64,000 bases of DNA. Origin: Chionoecetes opilio (taxonomy: Eukaryota; Arthropoda; Malacostraca; Decapoda; Majidae). The translations under genes and the position numbers were made by a program. This document shows positions 1 to 10,194 of the stretch, in pieces (within the stretch, counting starts at the first letter, position 1; every line of letters begins with the position of its first letter). The notes under the pieces are model-generated. The model was not told the DNA's origin. It was given only the letters and a program-made list of their open reading frames with translations, and searched no databases. The DNA lies in NCBI GenBank assembly GCA_016584305.1, contig JACEEZ010022913.1, positions 354,598-418,597 of the forward strand, in the 5' to 3' direction.

Positions 1-51
1 CTACACGACATAACCTTCCAGACAACAATTCTCTCTTCTTCAATGACAAAA

Positions 52-285
52 GAACATAAGAAAATAAGGAAGATACGAGAGGCTGTGAGACCTACACGTG
101 ATGGTTCCTGTTACTTAACACTACGTACTTAAATTCACCTTTCATCCCCATCCATAAAATTGTCCAGCCTCCTTTTAAAACTCCCAATTGACTCCGCACT
201 AACTACCTGACGACTGAGACCATTCCAATCATATACCACCCTATTTGTGAACCAGTTTTTCCCTATTTTTGTTTTCCTTATTTCC
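52..285 (-). mobile_element. LINE-like 3' end copy, sense in POLL
   Basis: 5'-truncated copy of the family described at 6533, ending in the tail that reads CTTATTTTCTTATGTTC on the minus strand. It lies downstream of POLL exon 7, just before the expected next exon. Confidence 0.8.
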
Positions 286-305
286 CTATTTCCACTAGTA
301 CTGAC

Positions 306-391
306 CTGTTGAAATGCGCCGACCCTGTGAAGTACATGATGGCTGTGGCACGTTCACTGTACGGCACAACGATCACATCCAGGCGTCGGTG
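306..391 (-). CDS. POLL: POLL exon 7: third catalytic Asp
   Basis: Reads [19 protein letters not shown] then YFTGSAHFN and ends mid-codon (AG). Asp in RLDVIV is the third catalytic aspartate; [10 protein letters not shown] is the steric-gate/thumb motif. Acceptor CTGTCTCAG, donor AACAG|GTCAGT. The remaining exon(s) are left of the window. Confidence 0.93.
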
Positions 392-3300
392 CTGAGACAG
401 GGAGACCAGGACACTGTTGTTATAGTCTATTTTTTTTTAACGAGGCAAAAATTCCATTCTATCTTAAGGTCTCGTGCTTAAAATGATGCCTATGTTTACC
501 TGATAATATGGTTAACTATGATAAAATACAACTGAAATTAAGAAGAGCTGTAGTATTCCCTTCTCCTGGCATCAAATATCAGTCAGTAAGCAGCAAAGGG
601 GCAGGATTTTTGTCTCGTTACATAAATAGACTAGTTTGGGGAAGTACAAAGCATTTTCTTCTTCACCCGCCAATGGCAACACAGGTTAGGTTATATTAAC
701 GTTAGAAATTAGTGGTCCTCTGAGAATTAACCCCTTGAGACCCAGAACGTACTTTCCAGTCGCTCTCCTTTATTTACCTTTCTATCCCGCCCCGGCAACC
801 TGCAGACGCCGAGGTATTTCTGTTGGTTACCATTGTCTTCCTGAGTCACAAGATCATCAGTCAGAAATCCTGCAACAAGACGTACTAAGTCATGTTTTGA
901 AGAGCTTTGGCAGCAGCCAGGAAAGACAGACTCATAAGAACATAAGAAAATAAGGAAGCTACAAGAGGCCGCGAGACCTACACGTGGTAGTTCCTGTTAC
1001 TTAACACTACCGACATCCACCTTTCATCCCCATCCATGAAAGGATCTAGCCTCCTTTTAAAGCTCCCTAATGACTGCACTAACTACCTGACAACTGAGTC
1101 CATTCCAATAATTTACCACCCTATTTGTGAACCAGTTTTTCCCTATTTCTTTTTTAAATAGACTCTCTTGTGTTGGCTGCTCACCTGTGTCTCTGAGGCG
1201 GGCCAGCAGTGGCTTGAAGATGGCCTGGTGGGAGTTGCCGTCGGGGTGCGTGATGAGAACGTCCACGTCGCCGCAGGTTGCCTTGCCCCGCCGGTACGAC
1301 CCGCACACCGTCACCTCCACACCCCTCACGAGGCTCACGGCCGCCTCTCGGACCTGGCGTAGAGTGACACAAGGCTCGGGTATTACAAGGGTAGTTAGCG
1401 ACCTACCTAGTGAGACCATAAGACTATTAGTGCATGAGCAATGCCAAAAACGTACATTTCTCTAATCTCCTGACTATATCCTGACAAAGCACACGTCAGC
1501 CACACGTCACACGTCAAGGGGAGGCGGTAGCAGTGGTTAGCGTCACCGGGTGGCGTTCTCGAAGACCCGAGTTCAATCCCGCGACCCATAAATCCACTTT
1601 AATCTATCTGCACTGTTGAGTGGCCTAAGAACACCCACATGCCCTGTCCAATAACTCTACCTTCGATTGCGAGTGCATCGGAGGACACAGGGGGGCGGCA
1701 TGAGCCTCTAATTACAGGCGTCACCAGAAAAATCCTGCCTGCGCCACCACGGACAAGGGCCAACCATCACAGTTCTCAAGTGAGCCTCCAGGGCCTACCA
1801 TCCCAACCCTGGAGGTTGCGATGGTAGCATGGGACTTGGACTTGGGACATGGGACTTGGGACTATAGCGCCTACAGGCGCTATAGGCCAAGATGAAAAAA
1901 AAAATTGAAAAAAAAAAGTGACTTATCACTGCGAGTTCTTTTCATCACACAACAATGTAACAGATAGAGAAGCTAACAACCAACACTAACACCTACATGG
2001 TCCTCTATCTCGACCACCTCGCAGCGTGGTATCCGGTCGTTGATGTCCTGGTAGTGCTTGAGGCCGACCTGCTGGTGGCGGGTGAGTGTGGCCTTTGTCC
2101 TCAGGTCCTCCAGGGTTCTGAAGCCCTGAGGAGGAACCCAACACCAAACATGAACATGGCAGTAGGGGTGGGAGGGTGACAGGATGAAAGCGTGAAAGTA
2201 TGAAATGTCTGTACATATGAGGAGACTTTCATTGCTGCCATCTCACTGAGGGAATTCCAAGGCTGTGACATAAAATAGATACAGGTAGATAGGTAGATAT
2301 ATAGATAAATAGATTAACAGATAAGCAGTAGAATTTAACAAATACACTAAAACTTTCCCCAACAATTCAAACCACCTATACATAAATGACATGAACAAAC
2401 AGCATACATGACTACTGTACTACCTACATTTATTTAACCCCTTCACACCCAGATCTTTCCTTTGCTATAAAAAATTGTCTGTTGTCGAGCCATAAAATTA
2501 CGAAAAGTAACTGAATATACCCAATTAGTTAGTGAACAAGGATACTAAACAGGTGATATCTATAAAATATTGCTCATACTCATTAAAATTGTCTAATGGT
2601 AGCCAAATTACAATGGAAATTACGCTCTGGATCTCAAGGGGTTAAACAGCCAGGCTTGTCCCATGAGTCAACCCTACCTTCACGCACCTGCAAGTACCAC
2701 GCCTGTGCTGTGTTGGGTCCGGCGCCCCACACCCCGAGGAACAGACGCAGGCACTCCGCCTCCTCCCCCTCGCACACCTCCGCCACCTTCCTCAGCCGCC
2801 CACTCTCAAGGATCTCGGCAACCTTGTCCGCCAGACGTCCCCCGATGCCAGGGAGGGCCAGTGCTTCCTTCAGTAAATGGTACAGTAAAACCTCTCATAT
2901 TCGGACTAATTGGGCCATGGAATGGTCCGAGTAATGCAAGGATCCGAATAATGGGGGGATTATTTATGGGGGGATATGTGTAATAAAAAAATAAAATAAA
3001 ATAAAAAATAAAAAATCTAGGTGTATATACAGGTAGGAAAATTCGACCACCACCCCCAAAAAAAAAAAAAAAATCTAGGCATATATATAAATAACTAGGA
3101 AATTTCGGCCCCTATAAAAAATTTAAAAATTAAAAAAAAAAGGACCAAATACGAGAGGTTTTACTGTATTAGGTAATTAAGTATCACAAATATTAACCCC
3201 TGCACGCCCAGATCTTTCCTCTGCTATATATCAATTTATATTCCTGGATATGTGAATGTTAGGACCTCTATGATTCTTTGCTCCTTATTTATGGTTCTCC

Positions 3301-5659
3301 TGATCATGTGCCTCAAATATCCCACCACTAGCCTTGCGTGTAAATCCCTCTGTTAAGCCCTTCACGCCCAGATCTTTCCTTTGCTATATAAAATCATCTG
3401 TTGTTAGCCATAAAATTACGAAAAGTAACTAAATATACCAAATTAGTTAGTGGACAAGGCTACTAAACAGGTAATGTCTATAAAATATTACTTATATTCA
3501 CTAAAAATTGTCTAATGGTGGCCAAATTACAATGAAAATTACGTTCTGGGTCTCAAGGGGTTAATAGAGATCATGCAAGACTGCCATTCTTACTTCACTA
3601 AACTGACTGAGTGTTGTATTAAGCCGTGTTGTGAAGGAGAAAAATACATCCTAGATAGGTAGGGGAGAGTGGGACAGGTTGCATCGAGGGCAGGTTGCAT
3701 CATTGCCTCTAACTCGCATGTTATCACACGTACATCGTCTTAATACTACTACTACTATAACCTACTACTACTACAACTACAACAATAATAATAATAAAAA
3801 AAGTTAATGCGAGTTAGAGGCAATGATGCAACCTACCCTCGATGCAACCTGCCCCGCTCTCCCCTACTGCATAACTGAATACAACCCTGGTGTGTAGTAT
3901 GTATTGTTTAGGCGGCCAACCCACCCAGAGTACCTCTCTCGATGTTATTTTCTTGCCATAGTTCTTGATGGCTGAGATGGCTCGTTCATAACCCACAGCC
4001 CTCCAGGTGTCATTCTTGCTCTTGTAGGTGGTGGCCAACTTCTGCAGCTCCGAGGTGATGTGAGCGTTGAGGTCCACCCGCTTGCTGCTTGAGGGCCGGG
4101 CACAGGCAAACTTTTCCTGGAAGTTTTTAAGAACATAAGAAAATAAGGAATAAGAACATAAGAACATAAGGAATAAGAACATAAATAAGAACATAAGGAA
4201 TAAGAACATAAGAACATAAGGAATAAGAACATAAATAAGAACATAAGAACATAAGGAATAAGAACATAAGAACATAAGGAATAAGAACATAAATAAGAAC
4301 ATAAGAAAATACGGAAGCTACACGAGGAAGTTCCTGTTACTTAACACTACCTACATCCACCTTTCATCCCATTCATGAATTTATCTAGCCTCCTTTTAAA
4401 GCTCCCTAATGACTCCGCACTAACTACCTGTCTACTGAGTCCATTCCAATCATTTAACACCACATTTGTGAACCTACAAGAGACCATGAGACCTACACGT
4501 GGTAGTTCCTGTAATACATTTTTTGTGTGTTTAGTGCACAGTTCATACCATGTAAGTAATCATGACATCATTAGCAATACATTAAAAGAAACAAGACCAT
4601 TCTCAATATTCTTTCTGTGGACTAAAATACATTCCAACGTCTTAATTTTCCACATTTCTACTTATTTTTTCCCTCTAAAAAAATACTCACAGTGCTCTAC
4701 CTCAAACCTACCTAAAATCTACCTCAATCTACCTAAACTGACAGTGACAAGACAAACTCTACCTCTAGAAATAATGCACATGGAAACAAGACAACAAGAA
4801 GAGGATGGATTACCTGTAAATTCTTGGGAAACGGCCTTATTAGTGACGCCAAGCTGTCCTCCTCACTGCCTCCTCCCTCTCTGCGTGCAACAGACGTATT
4901 CCCCTGTTCTTCGCCTGCCATCAAATTGCTTGGTTCCTTCTTATCCTCCAGTTTTGTATTTTCTCTTCTAACTACAGTCGATGCTTGGCTTTCCAGGCTT
5001 TCCATCTGTTCATGAGGTGATGGATGAGAAGCAACCCTCGTTAATGGATCACCGCTGGGAAATGTATCTTTTACTTTAGGTTTTTCATTTATTGTGGAGT
5101 AGTTTATGGTTCTTTGTGATTCAGGAGATGTTGTATCTATTTCCTTCTGGTGCATTCTGTCTGGCTCTTCCATCGGCACTCTGTTGGTCTCCTCAGCCTG
5201 TGTATTAACACCTAAACACGTTCCATTGGTACCTTTAGGCTGTGTTGCACCAGTTTCCTCGGGGCTCTGTTCCTCGACCGAGTTCATTGGCACAATTAAG
5301 TGGTCTTCCGTCCCAGCCTTTGCCATAGCCTTGACGCACGCTACCAGCCACGTGCACCTCAGGAACAAGCTTTTTGGGAGCGCCGAAGGGTCCAACAGAC
5401 GCTTGAGACGCTCCTGATCCACAGTCTCCTCAAACACGACATGATAAGCCACGTCCGAGGCTAAAGGCAGGGACGCCACCAGCTCTCCCCCGTAGCGTGT
5501 GACGTGGTTCTCAAAGATTCTGCGACGCATCAACCCAAAGCTTGCTGGGTGGACGTGGCACTTCACCCCATCAAGGAACGGTGGTGGTGGCTCACCCGCC
5601 TCACACTCTCCCTTAGACCGCTTGGCACATGGAAGTGACCCTTTGTTTCTCCTCTTCAT
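306..5659 (-). CDS. POLL: DNA polymerase lambda, 7 exons, C-terminus outside window
   Basis: Family X DNA polymerase that fills short gaps in base-excision repair and non-homologous end joining in the nucleus. Coding exons on the minus strand are 5659-4814, 4116-3934, 2867-2688, 2125-1997, 1353-1185, 869-778 and 391-306; every junction is GT-AG and in phase, giving 561 codons so far. Visible parts: basic N-terminus (MKRRNKG...KRSK, possible nuclear signal), BRCT domain at about residues 28-112, a Ser/Pro/Glu-rich linker, the 8-kDa lyase domain with the helix-hairpin-helix [10 protein letters not shown] (the lysine aligned with human K312 is residue 358), and the palm with [16 protein letters not shown] (Asp475, Asp477) and [13 protein letters not shown] (Asp538). 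The human residue numbers are from memory of the family. About 60 C-terminal residues should lie left of position 306. Start chosen at ATG 5659, the first in-frame ATG, which has an acceptable context. Confidence 0.95.
425..636. mobile_element. TA-flanked MITE (AACGAGGCAAAA family)
   Basis: About 212 bp with terminal inverted repeats beginning TAGTCTATTTTTTTTTAACG and ending in its complement. Same family at 14659, 29026 and 36339. TA flanks suggest Tc1/mariner mobilisation. It begins about 30 nt upstream of the POLL exon 7 acceptor. Confidence 0.7.
778..869 (-). CDS. POLL: POLL exon 6: short palm exon
   Basis: A 92-nt exon recognised by homology: [18 protein letters not shown] then [12 protein letters not shown]. 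Acceptor TTGTTGCAG, donor AGAAAG|GTAAAT. The phase (2 nt in, 0 out) fills the gap between exons 5 and 7 exactly. A fragment of a TTAA MITE ends close to its donor. Confidence 0.93.
933..1160 (-). mobile_element. LINE-like 3' end copy, sense in POLL intron 5
   Basis: Same family as 6533; the tail ends about 61 nt upstream of the exon 6 acceptor. Confidence 0.8.
1185..1353 (-). CDS. POLL: POLL exon 5: palm with first two catalytic Asp
   Basis: Carries [17 protein letters not shown], the family X nucleotidyltransferase signature; the two aspartates of DVD bind metal. Donor CACAG|GTGAGC leaves phase 1, which joins exon 6 exactly. Confidence 0.95.
1517..1910 (+). mobile_element. tRNA-derived SINE, family 1
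   Basis: The head GGAGGCGGTAGCAGTGGTTA resembles a pol III A box and GAGTTCAATCCC a degenerate B box; the body and A-rich tail match copies at 28314, 35057 and 39972. It is antisense to POLL, in intron 4. Confidence 0.75.
1997..2125 (-). CDS. POLL: POLL exon 4: fingers region
   Basis: 43 codons: [19 protein letters not shown] and [20 protein letters not shown], the conserved segment before the palm. Acceptor CTCCTCAG, donor ACCAT|GTAGGT, phase 0. Confidence 0.93.
2434..2645. mobile_element. TTAA MITE, family T
   Basis: About 212 bp; starts TTAACCCCTTCACACCCAGA and ends with its near-complement CTCAAGGGGTTAA. Exact TTAA at both ends is the hallmark of piggyBac-type targets. The same family recurs at least 13 more times in this window. 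Confidence 0.75.
2688..2867 (-). CDS. POLL: POLL exon 3: HhH and lyase lysine
   Basis: 60 codons, phase 0. Contains [18 protein letters not shown], with the Schiff-base lysine conserved and the secondary lysine position replaced by glycine, and the second motif [14 protein letters not shown]. The acceptor is only about 10 nt from a Tigger-like MITE at 2879. Confidence 0.93.
2879..3170. mobile_element. Tigger/pogo-like MITE with A-rich core
   Basis: TIRs TACAGTAAAACCTCTCATAT and the complement GAGAGGTTTTACTGTA, TA-flanked. The core is A-rich simple sequence. Further copies at 18754 and 40749. Confidence 0.7.
3353..3564. mobile_element. TTAA MITE, family T
   Basis: Full-length copy with TTAA at both ends in POLL intron 2; a partial copy of the same family precedes it at 3194-3235. 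Confidence 0.75.
3663..3867. mobile_element. Foldback MITE with ~58-bp TIRs
   Basis: The left arm GGGGAGAGTGGGACAGGTTG and the right arm, its complement, are near-perfect over about 58 bp, around a core of CTA/ATA triplets; TA on both flanks. In POLL intron 2, about 65 nt from exon 2. Confidence 0.75.
3934..4116 (-). CDS. POLL: POLL exon 2: start of lyase domain
   Basis: 61 codons, phase 0 at both ends. Reads [13 protein letters not shown]... to [11 protein letters not shown] and matches the first helices of the 8-kDa domain. Acceptor ACTTCCAG, donor AGAG|GTACTC. LINE tail repeats begin 12 nt upstream of the acceptor. Confidence 0.93.
4131..4516 (-). mobile_element. LINE-like 3' end with expanded tail, sense in POLL intron 1
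   Basis: The family-6533 body at about 4312-4475 is followed (minus strand) by a tail expanded to many TTCTTATG/TTCTTATTTATG units, ending 12 nt before the exon 2 acceptor. A second truncated piece lies at 4476-4516. Confidence 0.8.
4814..5659 (-). CDS. POLL: POLL exon 1: N-terminus, BRCT and linker
   Basis: Encodes residues 1-282. BRCT core [15 protein letters not shown] to [11 protein letters not shown], followed by an acidic, Ser/Thr/Pro-rich linker without predicted fold. Donor TTACAG|GTAATC at 4813, phase 0. An upstream in-frame TTG extends the reading frame to 5680 but is not a credible start. Confidence 0.93.
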
Positions 5660-5661
5660 GG

Positions 5662-5685
5662 CTACTGACTCAAGCTCCAAGGCAT
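5662..5685 (-). promoter_or_regulatory. Possible upstream ORF in POLL leader
   Basis: An ATG at 5685 opens a 7-codon frame (MPWSLSQ) that stops at 5662, two bases before the POLL start ATG. If the transcript includes it, reinitiation or leaky scanning would be needed. Leader extent is unknown. Confidence 0.35.
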
Positions 5686-5697
5686 CAAGCTATATTT

Positions 5698-5762
5698 AGG
5701 AACTACCTCGTGTAGGTCTCGCGGCCTCTTGTAGCTTCCTTATTTTCTTATGTTCTTATTTA
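5698..5762 (+). mobile_element. LINE-like 3' end, 65-bp copy
   Basis: Only the last 65 bp of the family are present, keeping the 3' tail: strongly 5'-truncated. It lies directly upstream of POLL exon 1, opposite to the gene. Confidence 0.75.
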
Positions 5763-6224
5763 TGAGTCAAACACTTCAAAGAATTCTTAAGCAGTGTTAC
5801 GTGGGGGATGACTCAGGAAGGGCAATGGGGTACAACAAGTGACCTTTAGGCTGCATTCTTTGTTTTCTTTTTTGTTTGCTCTTGGCCAAAAACCCTGTGA
5901 TGTAAAAGAAAAAGAAAGGATCAGTGGAATACACAGCCAGAGGAAGCAGTCTGCCAGCAATAAACGGACAGTACATTGATCTACAGAAAAATATAATTTA
6001 CTGTATAGATGACATTACAAGCTCGACTCAATGCCATAAATATACAAGTAGATAAATACAGTGACCTACTGGCTAGTCATGAAATAGCTTGCAACAATGA
6101 CCTTCAGCCTGGCAGGCAGTCTAGTGTATAACTGACAGTTACAGCAAGTTTCGACGGAATGCAATTTCAACGGGGGAAAATGGAGGTTTCAGTTTGTAAA
6201 TCGTCGATTCGGTTTACCGAATCA
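5763..6224. other. Intergenic, nothing recognised
   Basis: AT-rich sequence between POLL and the duplicated block at 6225. No exon-like frame or repeat family recognised. Confidence 0.5.
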
Positions 6225-6532
6225 TCAAATGGTGGTTATATTACAATGAAAATTACGTTCTGGGCCTCAAGGGGTTAATGTATCTTCATCCATAGTAGTG
6301 CACCATACCAGAGCTGGATGTCAACCGAGGCAACCGGTTTGTGTCGGTGTGTAGCGGAACCATGCCACACTATCCAACACAGACACGCTAACCACCGCAC
6401 CCTAACCAGCACGGACCACCAAAATATTCTCGCCGAGAATCCTAACCGGCAACTGGCGGTGACGGTCCCTGGTGGTCTGGTGGCGGTCCTCAATAGTGTG
6501 AATACTACAACAATGGTTTTTAAGTAGAGTAA

Positions 6533-6884
6533 TGGGTGACGTGATAGAAGTTTTAAAGTGGATAAAGGGATACAATATAGGCGATGTAGGAAAAGTTCTT
6601 AAGGTTAGTAACCAGGGTAGAACGAGAAGTAACGGATTCAAGCTGGAAAAGCTTAGATTTAAAAAGGAAATAGGGAGAAACTGGTTCACAAATAGGGTGG
6701 TGAATGATTGGAATGGACTCAGTAGACAGGTGGTAAATGTGGAGTCTATTGGGGTCTTTTAAAGGAGTCTGGATAAATTCATGGATGGGGAAGAGAGGTG
6801 GATATAGGTAGTGTAAGGTAACAGGAACTACCTTGTGTAGGTCTCACGGCCTCATGTAGCTTCCTTACTTTCTTATGTTCTTAT
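6533..6884 (+). mobile_element. LINE-like reverse-transcriptase C-terminus and 3' tail
   Basis: Most informative copy of the commonest family here. It encodes a frame beginning MGDVIEVLKWIKGYNIGDVG that contains [18 protein letters not shown] and, after a stop codon, SLDKFMDGEERW. The pattern RxxFTNRVVxxWNxL...FKxxLDKF is typical of the extreme C-terminus of non-LTR retrotransposon ORF2. It ends in TTATGTTCTTATGT. All copies share this 3' end and differ at the 5' end, as expected for target-primed reverse transcription. Confidence 0.75.
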
Positions 6885-6959
6885 GTTTATCATTGAAGAA
6901 TATTTTGCCGGTCCGGTACGTTAGGTATAGTGTGAATCAGCCTTTGGTCTATATGAAAC

Positions 6960-7138
6960 CATAGTCGTTTCGTACACTAAGCTCAGAGTTGAACTTGACT
7001 ACTAGAGTTACGAAATGACACCAGGTGTGTACGAAAAAACTCAAAATCTGTGTACGAAACAACTAACAAAACATAGGTACGAAACAACTAACAAAACATG
7101 GGTACGAAACAACTTGTGTACGAAACTCCCTGTAAACC
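6960..7138. mobile_element. GTACGAAAC-rich MITE, copy 1
   Basis: Element with repeated TGTACGAAAC motifs in both orientations, ending CGAAACTCCCTGTAA. Other copies: 12125-12270, 13999-14262 and 36793-37028. Confidence 0.65.
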
Positions 7139-7992
7139 ACACACACACACAGACCCACCCCCCACATACACACAGACCCCCCAACACACACACACACAGA
7201 CCCCCACCACACACACACACAGACCCCCCCCCCCCCACACACACACTCACATATAGGTGCCCCCCTCCCCTCTAATATACTGGTATTTTATTATATACTG
7301 GTATAATATTTTAATATATTTCAATATGTCCGCATCATTTTATGTATAAATCGCGAGCTTGGTGGCTGTATTTAGTTTTTTTATTTTAAGGGGTATCTAT
7401 TTAAAATTTTACATCATCCTTGTTCCTCCTTCTGAATGAGCTGTGAGGTTATTTGTGTGTGATTTGCTATGCCTACAGCCGCAGTGCGTCTGTGTGTGCC
7501 TAGGTGACGTGTTTTTCTATTGTTTACAGGAGGAATATATCCGACTCAGTGCTTGAAAGTGTCAAATTATCGATAAAACAAAACATGTATTGCTCCATGG
7601 TTTTAAACACTGAACTTAGATCTGTTACTGTTTATAAGATACACAAATCATATAGTATTTACCCATATTTTTTCACGAATTATAGAACCTTTATTAAAAA
7701 GTCGATCTGTGTTGTGGTAAATTTGCGTTTTTTTCGGGCATATTTTGATACCCAATATTTCATTAATTTCTAGTTATTTCATTGGTTTTTTAGGCTTATT
7801 GTGTCCTATTTAACTATATTTTACTATATCCGTGTTGATTTAATCATTATATTATGTATTTGATGTGTTTTGGTTTAGTAAGGGATAGGGAGCTGGGCTG
7901 CCGGCAAGCCGCCGCCTGTGACGTCACAGCGTGTTTACATGTTGGGGCCGCGGGGGTTGTTCATGGCTATGGGAGCATTAATAGCCTTATAA

Positions 7993-9756
7993 TGTAATGC
8001 CCGTTATTCGGAAGAGATAGGATGGGAATTCCTATCATACAATTCCCGGGTTATGTCCGTAAGAAGGAAAAAAAGGTTTCAATCTCCATAGGTTGTTCTG
8101 GGGGCAAGTTGTCACCTAGACCCAGCATCTGGGGGAATAAGTTATCCTTATTATACTAAGGTCAATCAAACCTTTTGTTCGCCTAATATTTATCCTTCTA
8201 TCTTCTTTCTTTCTATCTCTCACTTCTATCTTTCCCCCCTCCCCTCACTCCCTCCCCCATACACTCAGGATACGAGTCCAAATTCGTGGGACACTTATTT
8301 CGCAATCATCGATAACTAGTAGATTCAAAACTTTTCATCCTTTCCTCACCCTCCTGTCAGATCAAGGAACACTCTTAGATTCTTAATGTCCTTCAAAATA
8401 GACACAATAGTGAAAGATCACGTTCATAAATGGGTGGGTTAGTCGAGTTATTCGCTAAATTGAAAGTCTACCAAATTTCTATTCCGACTCCCATACCTCG
8501 TTGCTCTGAAACACATGTTCGTAGGCTGAACACAAAGGGAGAACATCTTTCCCTGGATATTAGAGTAAACATATTAAATTCTTCTATATCAAAGTAAAAG
8601 AACTGCATTATAGGCAGCCATTTCATATGCATACTTGTTTCGTTAGCTAATTAGAGTCCTTCGAGGTCTTATACTCTCTTCAGTGGAAGCCTTCGTAAGG
8701 ATCCGAACATTCCCTTTTTTCCCGCTACTCATCCCAACCTCGCCTTGGTCACCGCGAGGAGTTTAGTCGTTTCCCCACTCCTTTCAAGGTAAGACATGCG
8801 GTACCTCGCTCCTATTCCCCCCCCCCCTTCCTTGTTATAATATATCTATCTATATATCCATATATAGGTAGAGTTGGTTAGTTTTTCATTAACGCATAGG
8901 AGGCCTGGCCTGTCCTTATAAGTGTTATTAAATGAGTCGTTTCCCCACTCCTTTCAAGGCTCCGGCGAGTGTCTGCCAGAAAAGAAGCCAAGCCACCTAT
9001 CACAGTGAACACTACACTAACCCATTACTCTCACGTTCTTCTTTCCTATATAGATATTCCATGTATACCTATAGTGCTCAGTTGATACGGACATAGATGG
9101 TAGTTCTAAGAATATGATTCAGTGAGGGAGGTTATGCTCTCAAGAGCTTTCCTGTGTCGGAATGGAGAGCTTTCCTGTGTCGGAATGGAGAGCTTTCCTG
9201 TGTCGGATTAGAGAGCTTGCCCGTGTTAGATTAGAGTTTATATATGTGTCTAAGATCTCAAACAAGAGAAATAATATTTCATGATGAATAAATAGGATGA
9301 TGTTGAAAATATAGTTCTTGTGTTATTTGTAAAACCCCCAGGTGATTATTCCGTGTTAGGACAATACTTCCCCACATCTCCAAAAAGAGTTTTCAGCCTC
9401 ACTCGGTATAATACTAAGTATCAACCCCGACTACCAAAATAAATCTTATATATATTAAAAACGTGCTCAGGAAGTAAAGCCATAGAACTACTTGCCTGAG
9501 CTGGTGGCAGCATTTCCCCTTACTCCTTAACTCCTACCCCTTCCCCTTAACCTTTAACTCCTACTCCTTCCCCTTAAGTTCATTCCCATTTCAGTACTCT
9601 CCACAGCGAGAAGTGTTCGTACTATAATTAAATAGTGAAGTCATAAGACAAATTTCAACTCTCAATTCAGTTGTAATCAATGTATAATTCTAACCAGTTA
9701 ATATCATTCAATTTAAAGGTGTCAGCAACAACCTATAAAAACCCTGGCATCACAAT
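7993..9756. other. 1.76-kb insert-like stretch without recognised genes
   Basis: Separates two parts of the TIR element that are adjacent in the 48.5-50.5 kb copy. It holds a 22-bp repeat (9147-9215) and two copies of CCCCACTCCTTTCAAGG (about 8774 and 8945). No frame or protein family recognised. Confidence 0.5.
9147..9215. repeat. 22-bp tandem repeat, 3-4 copies
   Basis: Unit GAGAGCTTTCCTGTGTCGGA repeated with small changes. Confidence 0.8.
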
Positions 9757-10194
9757 AACACGGCATTACTGGCTGTTTGCAAGGCTGAGCAACGGTAAAT
9801 AGGGAGAATATCAATGCACAAACCCGAAAATACACTCAAATAGGTGAAATATTGGCTGTGATGGCTGTAGAGAGGGAGGAAAGATGAGTTCTGACGTCTA
9901 TGATTTGGTGTTATGTAGGTAATGTATGTCTGTTAGTGTCCCAGGAACCAGGCCTACCCCGTGTTTAGGCCTATGCCAGTATATTAGAGGGGGGGCGCCT
10001 ATATGTGAGCGTGTGTGTGTGTGAGGGGGGATCTGTATGTGGGGTGGGGGAGGTGTGGGAGGGTGTTAGGGTGTGGGGGGGTGTATAGAAAAGTGTGTGT
10101 GTGTGTGTGGGTTACAGAGATACCCTTACAAATAACACCATGCATTCTGTTATCAAGAAGAATAACCTATTTAAAACCAAATTTTTAAACACCC

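Larger units (their letters stand above)
6225..7285 (+). repeat. Duplicated ~1-kb block, copy 1
   Basis: Matches 11393-12380 in the same order and orientation: end of a TTAA MITE, a unique ~250-bp piece (GAGCTGGATGTCAACCGAGG), a LINE 3' end, a GTACGAAAC element and a CA-rich TIR start. The shared insertions show one duplication, not independent insertions. Confidence 0.8.
7139..10115. mobile_element. Large TIR element, copy 1, interrupted
   Basis: Begins with CA-rich, C-rich sequence and ends with its inverted counterpart around 9930-10115 (GGGGGGGCGCCTATATGTGA). The interior 7310-7992 matches 49190-49868 and 9757-9945 matches 50282-50457. A stretch of about 1.76 kb (7993-9756) absent from the second copy splits the two. 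No recognisable transposase; a ~60-aa frame (about 7590-7773) is shared with copy 2. Confidence 0.6.

Noticed and set aside
1127..1465. Plus-strand frames over POLL exon 5
   Set aside because: Shadow frames; the minus strand carries the polymerase signature with splice sites.
3814..4302. Frame starting [16 protein letters not shown] as an N-terminus or membrane protein
   Set aside because: The hydrophobic part is LINE tail repeats; only the POLL exon 2 portion is coding.
6533..6884. Independent small protein-coding gene
   Set aside because: The frame recurs in many dispersed copies with stops and deletions; it is the C-terminal tail of a retrotransposon.
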